Assembly: GCF_030272615.1 (NCBI RefSeq) | Contig: NC_081405.1 | Coordinates: forward strand, 570,645,095 to 570,709,094 | DNA length: 64,000 nt | Direction of reading: 5' to 3' | Source of the DNA: Cryptomeria japonica | Lineage: Eukaryota > Streptophyta > Pinopsida > Cupressales > Cupressaceae | Shown here: positions 11,254 to 22,704 of the stretch, in pieces | Layout: each line of letters begins with the position of its first letter | How positions within the stretch are numbered: position 1 is the first letter of the stretch | Made by a program: the position numbers and the translations under genes | The notes under the pieces: generated by a model | What the model was told of the DNA's origin: nothing | Database searches by the model: none | What the model saw: only the letters and a program-made list of their open reading frames with translations

Positions 11254-11470
11254 TTGTATCTCTTCACTTAAGTGCCTTTATCCAATTAGCGCTGAGCTGA
11301 TTTTCAATTTGGTATGTGAATTTGTGGAATGGGTTGCAGTTCTGTGAGAATATGTAGTGAATGAAGGGTCAGCGATAGTTTCTTCTCGCGACTCGTCAAA
11401 ACAGGTTGGCCGTTGATCGAAGCACTACTTAATTTAGCATAACTTTTCACCGCTTATCTGTACTAATTTA
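11254..11470 (-). promoter_or_regulatory. 5' flank of RING-H2 copy 1, conserved with copies 2 and 3
   Basis: About 200 bases upstream of the RING start match the same interval of copy 3 and, less closely, copy 2, including CAATTTGGTATGTGAATTTG and GTAGTGAATGAAG. Conservation outside the coding frame is expected from a recent segmental duplication, so a promoter role is inferred and not proven. Confidence 0.35.
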
Positions 11471-11482
11471 TTATTAATTCTT

Positions 11483-12878
11483 GAAAAAACTCAACAGGAA
11501 ACCCGTTAGGGCCAGGAACCTTGCCTTTTTTCATTTGAAACACAACCCCCTCAAGTTCAGACATTCATTTCAATAGAGACAAGAGGGGGAATACAATTCA
11601 AGAGGGCCGTCTCTTTTATCATAACTTCAGGGTCCGTTTTGGTAAACAAACTAGAAAAAAAACTGACAGCTTCCATAGCAATTTCTTCTTTAGATGAAAG
11701 ATGAACCCCTTCTGAAGAAATGAGAGAGGTAATAGAGTTACCATACCTTTGAGCCTTAACAAAATTATGAAAAAAACCAGTATTTCTATCACCTTCTTGG
11801 AGCCAATCCACACAAGACTTTTGTTTCCAGAAAATCTCCTCACGGAGCTCCCACTCTTCTAAGTCCTTTAGAGCAAGGGACTCGGCCATACTGAGCCCCA
11901 TAGTCATCCCTTGATCCCTAATTTGATGTGTAACCTCATCCAGCTTGGATTGAGCTGCCATCTTGTGTCTATGTAGGTTCCCAAAACATTGTTTATACCA
12001 CCTCTTCAACCTGTATTTTACATGTTGTAATCTCTTCCCAAACGAGTACATATCCTGCTCGTGGGTAGGCACCCCTTCATACCACCAATCAACCATAAGA
12101 TCCCTCAATTACTGATCACGAAGCCACATCAATTGAAATTTGAAAGAGGGATTTTTGGAGGTTCTAAAAGATGTAATGGAAAGCTTAATAGGCCAATGAT
12201 CAGAACCCCTCCAATCAAGAATTTCTGAACTGGTGGACCACCTATCATGCACCCAATAGCAGGAAACCAAAAATCTATCAAGCCTTTCAAAGGTAGCCTC
12301 AACACCACTCCTCCTATTATTCCATATAAAGACACCATTAATTGGCTTCACATCAATGAGATTCAAGAGACCAATATTATCTCTGAGTAACTTTGAGGAA
12401 GGATCAAGCCTGAATAACCCACCTTGCTTTTCCTCGAAACTAGTAACAACATTAAAATCTCCTGCCAAAATCTAGGGGAGAAAAGGACCCTGAGCCCGAA
12501 CAAGATTGATGTGAGCCCAAAGATGAAACTTACCCACAAAATCAGTAGGAGCATAAATATTAGAGAAGAGGCATCCTTCTCAAGTCTCAAAGCTAGAAGT
12601 GACCATAGAAATGGAGACCTACTAGTAAACAAACACAAAGGGGATACTTTCCTCGGGTTCCAAAAGCAAGCAACACCTCTTGAACTGCCATTAGAGCCCA
12701 CTGCCTTCCAAAGGCCTTGGGGCTAGACTCGCAAAACACAACTAGCCAAATCATCCATTGAAAGCTTGGTTTCCTGAATAAAAACAACATCAGGAGACTC
12801 AGAGTCAATTAATCTGCGAACAACCTTTTGTCTAGGGATGTTGTCCAGCCCCTTTATATTCCATGAGAGCACAATCAT
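11483..12878 (-). pseudogene. LINE C ORF2 fragment: APE endonuclease and linker
   Basis: The start ATG at 12878 gives MIVLSWNIKGLDNIPRQK, the usual opening of a plant LINE endonuclease. IQETK, AGDFNVV (12468) and the catalytic SDHWPI (about 12200) are all present, so the active site would be complete, but stops interrupt the frame near 12725 and just before AGDFN (a Trp-to-stop change). The linker (12108-11557, 183 codons open) carries DRNTGFFHNFVKAQR, the family's pre-RT motif. The RT palm is missing. Confidence 0.82.
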
Positions 12879-13024
12879 TTATGTGGTTCATAGAAGTGGG
12901 AATCAATGGGCTTCACAAACCCTGACTCAACCAAAGTATAACCAATAAGCCTAACCTTTTCCTAATCCATTTTTCGTCCACTCCTTAAAAGTTTGTCTAA
13001 AGAACCCTTTTTGAGAGTCTTTTG

Positions 13025-13207
13025 CTACAAGCCTAAAACAAGTTGGGCTTTGTTACTCTTCACTGAACGTGAGGCCACTATAGTGGAAGGAGGAGTACAC
13101 GCCATGACCACTGCACCTTCAGAGACTTGTGACTCACTAAGATCTTTTTTGTCCTGAACATGGGAAGGCAAATCCATAACCATTTGAACATCCTGTTGAT
13201 TCTCCAA
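13025..13207 (-). pseudogene. LINE C ORF1, C-terminal remnant
   Basis: A 60-codon frame beginning MENQQDVQMVMDLPSHVQDK lies just upstream of LINE C ORF2 and ends about 147 bases before its ATG, the position of the ORF1 tail. It is polar and low in complexity with no zinc knuckle. Assignment rests on position and composition only. Confidence 0.45.
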
Positions 13208-13552
13208 AGATAGGGCCCGAGACGAGAAAAATCAATCCCATAATAATCAATGCAACTATTTGTTTTGTTTAATTGTTGGATGCAGCAAACATCCTCATCT
13301 TGGCATTTTACTTCTTATGGTTGGCGTTGCTATAATTATTTAAACAAATCTTTAATGTTTTAATTAATATTATCTATGCATTTAATGATATAAGTATGTA
13401 TTTAACCATATAAGTAATTTTGCTAAATTTTCTTGGTAAAAGATAGAACAAATAGTTATTAAGCGTAAATGGAAAATGTATTGTTATTTAAAGAAATGTT
13501 TTATGTTGTAACTAATATTTATATATGCATTTAGCCATATAGATAAATTTAA

Positions 13553-15231
13553 GAAAAATGGTGCATGCACAAGGGGTAGGGGCAACTAGGGCTGCACGAG
13601 ATGTTGTAGGGGAGGAGGACAAAGGTGACCCAGATGGTGAGCAGGATGTCGTGGGTTCCTTCACGGTCCTGTTGCCGTCCCTTTTACCATTTCCATACTC
13701 TACACCTTGGTGGAGTGGTTGGTAGTTTCAGACTAAAGAAAGTGTTTTCCTACCATGCTTTGCCTGTCGTCGGACATAAATCGTTTGGTCATTTGGTGGA
13801 CTATGGTGATGATGGCTCCCCGCGGTGTTTCTGGGGTTCCCTACAATGATGTGTCTCAGGATGATCTTGAGGGTGGGGAAGCCCCTTTCTGTGCTTATTC
13901 TCTCCTCCTTGTTGAGGTTTTGGCTTCTAATGTTTTGGGCCTTAGGGCTTTTTTGCCCGTTGTTGCTTTTTTTTCTGCCAAGGAGGAGATGCTCTTTCTA
14001 GAACTTTGGCTCCAGACCCTGAGAACGAGAGTGTTGTCTGCTCCCTCAAACTTTTTTGAAGACCTATTGAGGGCTTGTCCTCTTTAGCCCAGTCATGCTT
14101 TTGTTTGCAGATTCTACTGGTACGCCCTCTCTATTTTGCTGGGGTTTTCTCTAGCTTGCCTTATTGAGGTGGCCCTTCGTTAGTTAGAGGTGAAGAAGGA
14201 CAGTGTTGGAGACAACTTCTCTCCTATTGAGGTGGAGATGAGTGTTGCCATAGAGGATTGGTGTTGCTGGCGGATAGTTGTTGTTTTCCTTTTTCTAGAC
14301 TTTTGGGGTTTTAGAGGACATCCTTCTTCTAGATCTTTAGGTTATTGGGGCCTGCCAAAACCCTTTGTTCCAGCTAAGTGAAATGGATTTTTTCTTAAGT
14401 TGCTAGACTTTGTTCCGCAATTGGATGTTTTTCTTCTTGTTGGCTTTGCCATAGTGGTTATGAGTGCCATTGCTAAATCCATCTCTTCAAGCTGTGGGAC
14501 CCTATTTTTTCTTGAGGCAAGGAATTTTCTGGTTCATGGATCCACACTTTCAAGCTCTCTTATATATTATGCTGTAGAGGTGGAGTTTTTCAGAGTTATT
14601 TGTTTACATGGATTTTCTTACTTTAATGCCTCTATTTCAGTCCAAGGTGGTTCATGGAGCCACTTCAAAACCCTTTTCTTGTGGTTATGTGTGCCATCTC
14701 AAAACCCCGGTCCAAGGTTAGAGAAGCCTTTCAAAATCCCCTTGTTTCTTTTCAGCATATTTTGTGTTTGATGTTTAATATTGTCTGGCTAGAAGCTAAT
14801 AGTTTTCAAGGTACCATTTTAGACAATGATTGTTTTTGGTTATGGGCTAGGCTGGTTTTTTGGTGTCTAGAGTCTTTCTCTCAGGTTAAGGGAGTTGGAA
14901 AAATCCCTGTTGTTTGGTTGAGGGTGTATGTTAATTCTCATCACTATTTCTTAAGGTTAAGGTTGTAGCCTTTTCAGTTTGACCAACATTTTTTATCTTG
15001 ATCATATCTTAAGTGTCTGGGTAGCTATTTCTGCATATGGCAATGCTGGTGTTCGGATGGCTTTTGTCAACTTAGCTGTGTTAGGGCTACTTGTTTTCAT
15101 GGTTTGGTTTCTGTGGTAGCGTTGTTTTGTGGGTTCCAGATCCTGGTACAATCTGAGGGTTTTGGGTCCCTTCAAAACCTTCTGTAAGGGGTTTCAGGTC
15201 CCCTCGAAACCTATTTTCCGATTATAAAAAA
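13553..15231 (+). mobile_element. 1.68-kb retroposed insert (unit 1), non-autonomous LINE-like
   Basis: The insert is bracketed by imperfect 18-base direct repeats: CCATATAGATAAATTTAA at 13535-13552 and CCATATAGATAACTTTGA at 15232-15249. It opens GAAAAATGGTGCATGCAC and ends with a doubled ...TTTNNGTCCC...AAACC motif and ATAAAAAA, closely resembling the 3' ends of LINE B and of the LINE remnant in repeat R. No RT, endonuclease or RNase H is visible. In this copy the internal frame (from 13755) is broken at about 14085, 14182 and 14380. Confidence 0.7.
13755..14771 (+). pseudogene. unrecognised hydrophobic frame in insert, unit 1 (broken)
   Basis: The same reading frame as in units 2 and 3, with VSQDDLEGGEAPFCAYSLL near its start and VEVLASNVLGLRAFLP following. 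Here it has stops after LLRACPL, within the segment matching ALPYSEVKKD and after FVPAK, and drifts afterwards. Hydrophobic stretches alternate with short acidic ones. Not recognised; possibly a decayed ORF of the retroposon, possibly non-coding. Confidence 0.3.
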
Positions 15232-16201
15232 CCATATAGATAACTTTGATAATTTTTCTTTGTAAAAGATAGAATAAATAATTATTAAGAATAATTAGGA
15301 TATGCATTGTTATTATTTAAAGAAATGGTTTGCACTATGTCTGTTACTTGCATTGTTTGCACCATGTTATAAAATGTCAACAAAACATGACTTTCTATTT
15401 GGATGTTTGAATTATGGAGCTCCGATAGACAAAATTTGGATGATGAAGAAGCTTACTAGCTTCATTTTTTTACAATATTATTTAACAAATAAATGCAATT
15501 TTACTATTTTTTTTTGCAAGCATATAAAATTGGCTAACAACTGTGTCATAACTTATTGAACCTACAAAAATTACTACGTTCTATGGAAAATTAAATATTT
15601 TCATAATTTACTGAGTCGTATTATTATTTTAAATGCATCTTGTTAAACTTAGAATGAGTTAATTAAGATGTAATTTCTCATATTTTTCATTTGAATGATC
15701 ACATTTATTATGATCTGATTATTGAAGTTATTTTTATATTCATTTAAACATTTTAATTCACTTCTAGGTACTAATTTGTCCTAGTGATATCAATTTTTTT
15801 CATTACTGATTCATTCATCACAATTAATATATATAAATAGTTTTATAAAAATAGGTCGATAATATATGAGAGGAGAAAAATCAATCCCATAAAAATCAAT
15901 GCAACTGTTTGTTTTGTTTCATTGTCAGATGTAGCAAACACCCTCATCTTGGCATTTTACTTCTTATGGTTGGTGTTGCTATAATTATTTGAAGAAATAT
16001 TTAATGTTGTAATTAATAATATCTATGCATTTAATGATATAAGTATGTATTTAACCATATAAGTAATTTTGCTAAATTTTCTTGGTAAAAGATAGAACAA
16101 ATAGTTATTAAGAGTAAATGGAAAATGTATTGTTATTTAAAGAAATTTTTTATGTTGTAACTAATATTTATCTATGCATTTAGCCATATAGATAAATTTA
16201 A

Positions 16202-17879
16202 GAAAAATGGTGCATGCACAAGGGGCAAGCGTAACTAGGGCTGCAGGAGATGTTGTAGGGGAGGAGGACGAAGGCAACCTAGATGGTGACCAGGATGTCG
16301 TGGGTTCCTTCACAATCCTGCTGCCATCCCTTTTACCATTTCCCTACTCTACACCTTGGTGAAGTGGTTGGTAGTTTTAGACTGAAGAGGGTGTTTTCCT
16401 ACCATGCTTTGCCTGTCGTCGGACATAAATTGTTTGGTCGTTTGGTGGATTGTGGTGATGATGGCTCCCCGTGGTGTTTCTGGGGTTCCCTACAATGATG
16501 TGTCTTAGGATGATCTTGAGGCTAGGGAAGCCCCTTTCTATGCTTGTTCTCTCCTCCTTGCTGAGGTTTTGGCTTCTAATGTTTTGGGCCTTAGGGCTTT
16601 TTTGCTCGTTGCTGCTCTTTTTTCTGCCAGGGAGGTGATGTTCTTTCTAGAACTTTGGCTCTAGACCCTGAGAGCGAGATTGTTTTCTACTCCCTCAAAC
16701 TTTGTTGAAGACCTATTAAGGGCTTGTCCTCTTCAGCCCAGTCATGCTTTTGTTTGCAGATTCTACTGGTACGCCCTCTCTATTTTGCTGGGGTTTTCTC
16801 TAGCTTGCCTTATTGAGGTAGCCCTTCCTTATTCAGAGGTGAAGAAGGACAGTGTTGGAGACAATTTCTCTCCTATTGAGGTGGAGTTGAGTGTTGCCAT
16901 AGAGGATTGGTGTTGCTGGCGGATAGTTGTTGTTTTCCTATTTCTGGACTGTTGGGGTTCTAGAGGACATCTTTCTCCTGGATCTTTTGGTTATGGGGGA
17001 ATGCCAAAACTCTTTGTTCCAGCTAAGCAAAATGGAATTTTCCTTAAGTTGCTAGACTTTGTTCCACAGTTGGAAGTTTTTCTTCTTGTTGGCTTCGCCA
17101 TGGTGGTTATGAGTGCCATTGCTAAACCCATCTCTTTAGGCTATGGGAGCCTATGTTTTCTTGACGCAAGGAATTTTCTGGTTGATGGATCCACACTTTC
17201 AAGCTTTCTCATGTATTATGTTGTAGAGGTGGAGTTTTTGGAGTTGTTTGTTTACTTGGATGTTTTTATTGTAAGCCCTCTATTTCAGCCCAAGGTGGTT
17301 GAGGGAGCCACTTCAAAACCCTTTTTTTGTGGTTATGGGAGCCGTCTCAAAACCCCGGTCTAAGGTTAGGGAAGCCTTTCAAAATCCCCTTGTTTCTTTT
17401 CAGAATATTTTCTGTTTAATGTTTAATCTTGTCTGGCTGGAAGCTGATAGTTTTCAAGGGACCATTTTAGACAATGATTGTTTTTGGTTTTGGGCTAGGC
17501 TGGTTTTTTGGTGTCTAGAGTCTTTCTCTTAGGTTAAGGGAGTTGGAAACATCCCTATTGTTTGGTTGAGGGTGTATGTTAATTCTCATCACTATTTCTT
17601 AAGGTTAAGGTTGAATCCTTTTCGGTTTGACCAACATTTTTTGTCTTGATCATATCTTAAGTGTCTGGCTAGCTCTTTCTACCTATGGCAGTGTTGTAGT
17701 TCAGCTGGCTTTTGTCAGCTCGGCTATGTTAGGGCTACTGGTTTTCATGGTTTGATTTCTGTGGCAAAGTTGTTTTGTAGGTTCCAGATCCTGGTACAAT
17801 CTGAGGGTTTTGGGTCCCTTCAAAACCTGCTGTAAGGGGTTTCAGGTCCCCTCGAAACCTATTTTCCCATAATAAAAAA
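16202..17879 (+). mobile_element. 1.68-kb retroposed insert (unit 2)
   Basis: Same element as in unit 1, between direct repeats at 16184-16201 and 17880-17897. Because the insert sits at the same place in all three units with the same flanking repeats, it inserted once and was then copied with the unit. Confidence 0.7.
16680..17363 (+). CDS. unrecognised hydrophobic open frame in insert, unit 2
   Basis: A 227-codon open frame, the longest of the family, starting at an internal ATG; the homologous frame extends upstream to about 16466 but has stops here. It contains SNFVEDLLRACPLQPSHAF, EVALPYSEVKKDSVGDNFSP, several hydrophobic segments (for example IVVVFLFLDCWG and VFLLVGFAMVVMSAIAKP) and ends KTPV. 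The frame is aligned in units 1 to 3 and partly in unit 4. No family is recognised. Leu/Val/Phe richness from a T-rich strand could also open a frame by chance, so coding status is doubtful. Confidence 0.3.
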   Translation: MFSTPSNFVEDLLRACPLQPSHAFVCRFYWYALSILLGFSLACLIEVALPYSEVKKDSVGDNFSPIEVELSVAIEDWCCWRIVVVFLFLDCWGSRGHLSPGSFGYGGMPKLFVPAKQNGIFLKLLDFVPQLEVFLLVGFAMVVMSAIAKPISLGYGSLCFLDARNFLVDGSTLSSFLMYYVVEVEFLELFVYLDVFIVSPLFQPKVVEGATSKPFFCGYGSRLKTPV

Positions 17880-18851
17880 CCATATAGATAACTTTGATAA
17901 TTTTTCTTTGTAAAAGATAGAATAAATAGTTATTATGAATAATTAGGATATGCATCAAGTTATTATTTAAAGAAATGGTTTGCACTATGTTTGTTACTTG
18001 CATTGTTTGCACTATATTATAAAATGTCAACAAAACATGACTTTCCATTTGGATGTGAGCATTATGGAGCTCCAACTGACAAAATTTGGATGATGAAGAA
18101 GCTTAATAGCTTCATTTTTTTACTATATTATTCAACAAATAGATGCAATTTTACTATTTTTTTTTCCAAGCATATAAAATTAGCTAACAAGTGTGTCATA
18201 ACTTATTGGACCTACAAAAATTACTAGGATCTATGGAAAATTAAATATTTTCATAATTTACTGAGTTGTATTATTATTTTAAATACATCTTGTTAAACTT
18301 AGAATGAGCTAATTAAGATGTAATTTCTCATATTTTTCATTTCAATGATCACATTTATTATGATGTGATTATTGAAGTTATTTTTATATTCATATAAACA
18401 TTTTAATTCACTTCTAGGTACTAATTTGTCCTAGTTATATCAACTTTTTTATTTAATTATTCATTCATCACAATTAATATATATAGATAGTTTTATAGAA
18501 ATAGGTCGATAATATATGAGACGAGAAAAATCAATCCCATAAAAATCAATGCAACTGTTTGTTTTGTTTAATTGTCAGATGCAGCAAACACCCTCATCTT
18601 GGCATTTTACTTCTTATGGTTGGTGTTGCTATAATTATTTGATGAAATATTTAATGTTGTAATTAATAATATCTATGCATTTAACGATATAAGTATGTAT
18701 TTAACCATATAAGTAATTTTGCCAAATTTTCTTGGTAAAAGATAGAACAAATAGTTATTAAGAGTAAATGGAAAATGTATTGTTATTTAAAGAAATTTTT
18801 AATGTTGTAACTAATATTTATCTATGCATTTAGCCATATAGATAAATTTAA

Positions 18852-20529
18852 GAAAAATGGTGCATGCACAAGGGGCAGGGGCAACTAGGGCTGCACAAGA
18901 TGTTGTAGGGGAGGAGGACAAAGGTGACCCAGATGGTGACCAGGATGTCGTGGGTTCCTTCACGGTCCTACTGTCGTCCCTTTTACTGTTTCCATACTCT
19001 ACACCTTGGTGGAGTGGTTGGTAGTTTCAGACTAAAGAAAGTGTTTGCCTACCATGCTTTGCCTGTCGTCGGACATAAATCATTTGGTCATTTGGTCGAC
19101 TGTGGTGATGATGGCTACCCACGGTGTTTCTGGGGTTCCCTACAATGATGTGTCTCAAGATGATCTTGAGGGTGGGGAAGCCCCTTTCTGTGCTTATTCT
19201 CTCCTCCTTGTTGAGGTTTTGGCTTCTAATGTTTTGGGCCTTAGGGCTTTTTTGCCCGTTGTTGCTTTTTTTTCTGCCAAGGAGGAGATGTTCTTTCTAG
19301 AACTTTGGCTCCAGACCCTAAGAGCGAGAGTGTTTTTTGCTCCCTCAAATTTTGTTCAAGACCTATTAAGGGCTTGTCCTCTTCAGCCCAGTCATGCTTT
19401 TGTTTGCAGATTCTACTGGTACGCCCTCTCTATTTCGATGGGGTTTTCTCTAGCTTGCCTTATTGAGGTAGCCCTTCCTTATTCAGAGGTGAAGAAGGAC
19501 AATGTTGGAGACAATTTCTCTCCTATTGAGATGGAGTTGAGTGTTGCCATAGAGGATTGGTGTTGCTGGCGGATAGTTGTTGTTTTCCTATTTCTGGACT
19601 GTTGGGGTTCTAGAGGACATCTTTCTCCTGGATCTTTAGGTTATGGGGGAATGCCAGAACTCTTTGTTCCAGCTAAGCAAAATGGATTTTTTCTTAAGTT
19701 GCTAGACTTTGTTCCATAGTTGGGTGTTTTTCTTCTTGTTGGCTTTGCCATGGTGGTTATGAGTGCCATTGCTAAACCCATCTCTTTAGGCTGTGGGAGC
19801 CTATGTTTTCTTGACGTAGGGAATTTTCTGGTTGATGGATCCACACTTTCAAGCTTTCTCATGTATTATGTTGTAGAGGTGGAGTTTTTGGAGTTGTTTG
19901 TTTACTTGGATGTTGTTATTGTAAGCCCTCTATTTCAGCCCAAGGTGGTTGAGGGAGCCACTTCAAAACCCTTTTTTTGTGGTTATGGGAGCCATCTCAA
20001 AACCCCAGTCTAAGGTTAGGGAAGCCTTTCAAAATCCCCTTGTTTCTTTTCAGAATATTTTTTGTTTAATGTTTAATCTTGTCTGGCTAGAAGCTGATAG
20101 TTTTCAAGGGACCATTTTAGACAATGATTGTTTTTGGTTTTGGGCTAGGCTGGTTTTTTGGTGTCTAGAGTCTTTCTCTTAGGTTAAGGGAGTTGGAAAC
20201 ATCCCTGTTGTTTGGTTGAGGGTGTATGTTAATTCTCATCACTATTTCTTAAGGTTAAGGTTGTAGCCTTTTCGGTTTGACCAACATTTTTTGTCTTGAT
20301 CATATCTTAAGTGTTTGGCTAGCTCTTTCTACCTATGGCAGTGTTGTAGTTCAACTGGCTTTTGTCAGCTCGGCTATGTTAGGGCTACTAGTTTTCATGG
20401 TTTGATTTCTGTGGCAGAGTTGTTCTATGGGTTCCAGATACTAGTACAATCTGAGGGTTTTGGGTCCCTTCAAAACCTGCTGTAAGGGGTGTCAGGTCCC
20501 CTCGAAACTTGTTTTCCTATAATAAAAAA
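18852..20529 (+). mobile_element. 1.68-kb retroposed insert (unit 3)
   Basis: Same insert, between direct repeats at 18834-18851 and 20530-20547. The internal frame is best preserved here. Confidence 0.7.
19045..20013 (+). pseudogene. unrecognised frame in insert, unit 3 (one internal stop)
   Basis: From ATG 19045 the frame runs 224 codons to a stop at 19717-19719 (TAG; CAG, Gln, in unit 2), then continues in the same frame for 97 codons to 20013. Together this is about 322 codons with one nonsense change, the fullest version of the unknown frame. It opens MPTMLCLSSDINHLVIWSTV, includes VSQDDLEGGEAPF and AKEEMFFLELWLQTLRARVF, and ends KTPV like unit 2. Not recognised. Confidence 0.3.
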
Positions 20530-22704
20530 CCATATAGATAACTTTGATAATTTTTCTTTCTAAATGATAGAATAAATAATTATTAAGAATAATTAGGATA
20601 TGCATTGTTATTATTTAAAGAAATGGTTTGCACTATGTCTGTTACTTGCATTGGTTGCACCATATTATAAAATGTCAACCAAAAATGACTTTCTATTTGG
20701 ATTTGAGCATTATGGAGCTCCAACTAACAAAATTTGGATGATGAAGAAGCTTAATAGCTTCCTTTTTTTACTATATTATTCAACAGGTAAATGGAATTTT
20801 ACTATTTTTTTTTCCAAGCATATAAAATTAGCTAACAACCGTGTCATAACTTATTGAACCTACAAAAATTACTAGGATCTATGGAAAATTAAATATTTTC
20901 ATAATTTACTGAGTCGTGTTATTATTTTAAATGCATCTTGTTAAACTTAGAATGAGTTAACTAAGATGTAATTTCTCATATTTTTCATTTCAATGATCAC
21001 ATTTATTATGATGTGATTATTGAAGTTATTTTTATATTCATTTAAACATTTTAATTCACTTCTAGGTACTAATTTGTCCTAGTTATATCAATTTTTATCA
21101 TTAATGATTCATTCATCACAATTAATATATTTTGTATTTTAATCTTAGCTTAATAGAATTTGAATTAGACTTTGATTATCACTATCAAACAAGTATAGTA
21201 TGTATAGATAATTCATCATTAAATTTTGATTCAAATTCAATTCAATATTAAACTATCAAACATACTTGCTCGCAATAAATATTTTTACAAATCAAGATTT
21301 TGTAAAGCATAACCAAGAATCCACCAACTTTACTATTAGGCATAAACAATGCATGGCAAGAACTTTGTAGCAATGCAACCTTGTTTAAATTAAAATTCTA
21401 TCAAAAAATACTTGCTTTAATAGTAAGTTCATGGTGTAGGTATGTAGATTGTGTGACTCCAAATCTTCTTATTAAAATATAAAATAAAATAATACAAAAT
21501 TCTTTCATTTTTATAAATTATTAATTTTAGAAATAAAATTTTCAATCTTAAAAATTTCTTTTAGAATTAATTAGTTTCATATTTTATTTTTATATATGAA
21601 AATACACATATACGTATATATGAATAAGCCATATATAAACTATACACAAATAATTTTAAAACTTTAAAATACAAATGAGATAAAATTTTACTTTTTAAAA
21701 TTAAAAATAACAATGTATAAAGTTAACAAATGTTGGACGTGTTTTGTCACTATTTTCTTTCATGTTTTTTTGATTGAAGTCTTTCTTGAATATATGTTAT
21801 ATATATCCTTTATTACACAAAAATAATTATAAATTGTATATACATGTAAAAATCTTAAGAAAACATTCACATAGATTTTCAACAAGAAATACATACTACA
21901 CTTATTTACACATTTGAGTAATATGAAAATTTATAATTATTGGGTTTTTAGGAAAAACATAGAAGATAGAAAAATTGCAGCTGCCAATATGTTTACATGT
22001 TTACCTTGCATTTAATATCTTTTGCATTACCCAAATATATTTTTTTTAGTGTATGAAAGACAAAATAGTCTTTGAAGGTGGTTTTATGACACTCCAAGAT
22101 TTCTTTTATTTTGTTATTTGCCTCACATCCTCTTCACATCTACCAATTTTCTTACTCATCCACTCACTTTCTACTCACAATTTCTAGCATTAATACAAAA
22201 ATAAAACCACGTGAGTTGTAACGGTGGTCTATACCCTAAAATAGATTATCTTTTTCTTCTTTTTGTACACAGTCTCTAAGCTCCCCTTCACACAGGCGCT
22301 TCCCTTTTCCCAAACTCCTATCAAAATCGAATTTCACTATATAATTTTTTTATGAGCACTATATATTCATTTCAACTAAATTATTAGACTAAATAAAATT
22401 TTTAATTAAATATATTTGTACAAAAAGTGATAATATATATCAAATATAAGATTATATGGAGTCTCTAAAATATTTTGTTACAGTTGAAAATGGACATTTA
22501 ATTACATAACATATTGTCATTACGTGGATATACAAAATATATATTTTTATATACATAGTTTTGTAAATAATAATAATAATTTTAATTGTCACTGTATTCA
22601 TCTAATATGTGGAAAGATATTAGAAGTTACTACAATGAATTTATCAATTTGATTGACATAAATTCTTTTTCTTTTTTCAATTCTTAGGTCCATTTTTAGC
22701 ATAA

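Larger units (their letters stand above)
11483..13215 (-). mobile_element. L1-type LINE fragment, family C
   Basis: A minus-strand LINE piece cut at both ends. It runs from the tail of ORF1 (13207-13025) through the endonuclease (12878-12109) and the linker (12108-11557) into the first residues of the RT domain (KVPGPNGFPVEFF, about 11530-11490). The RT end stops where the 5' flank of RING copy 1 begins, near 11482. The ORF1 end stops where the first 2.65-kb tandem unit begins, near 13216. No target-site duplication was seen, so its edges probably come from rearrangement. Confidence 0.8.
13221..15869 (+). repeat. 2.65-kb tandem unit 1
   Basis: First of three head-to-tail units that start at the same GACGAGAAAAATCAATCCCA sequence (13221, 15870, 18520; spacing 2649 and 2650). 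Each unit has an AT-rich left part with its own short internal repeat, a 1.68-kb retroposed insert, and an AT-rich right part ending in AATAGGTCGATAATATATGAG. By eye the units differ by scattered substitutions and few indels. Confidence 0.9.
15870..18519 (+). repeat. 2.65-kb tandem unit 2
   Basis: Second head-to-tail unit, opening GAGGAGAAAAATCAATCCCA (one change from units 1 and 3). Same composition and insert position as unit 1. Confidence 0.9.
18520..21130 (+). repeat. 2.65-kb tandem unit 3
   Basis: Third unit. Its right edge passes directly into repeat R near 21120-21130, whereas units 1 and 2 pass into the next unit. The junction of unit and R is the same as at 61020-61030, so unit-R is the older arrangement. 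Confidence 0.9.
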
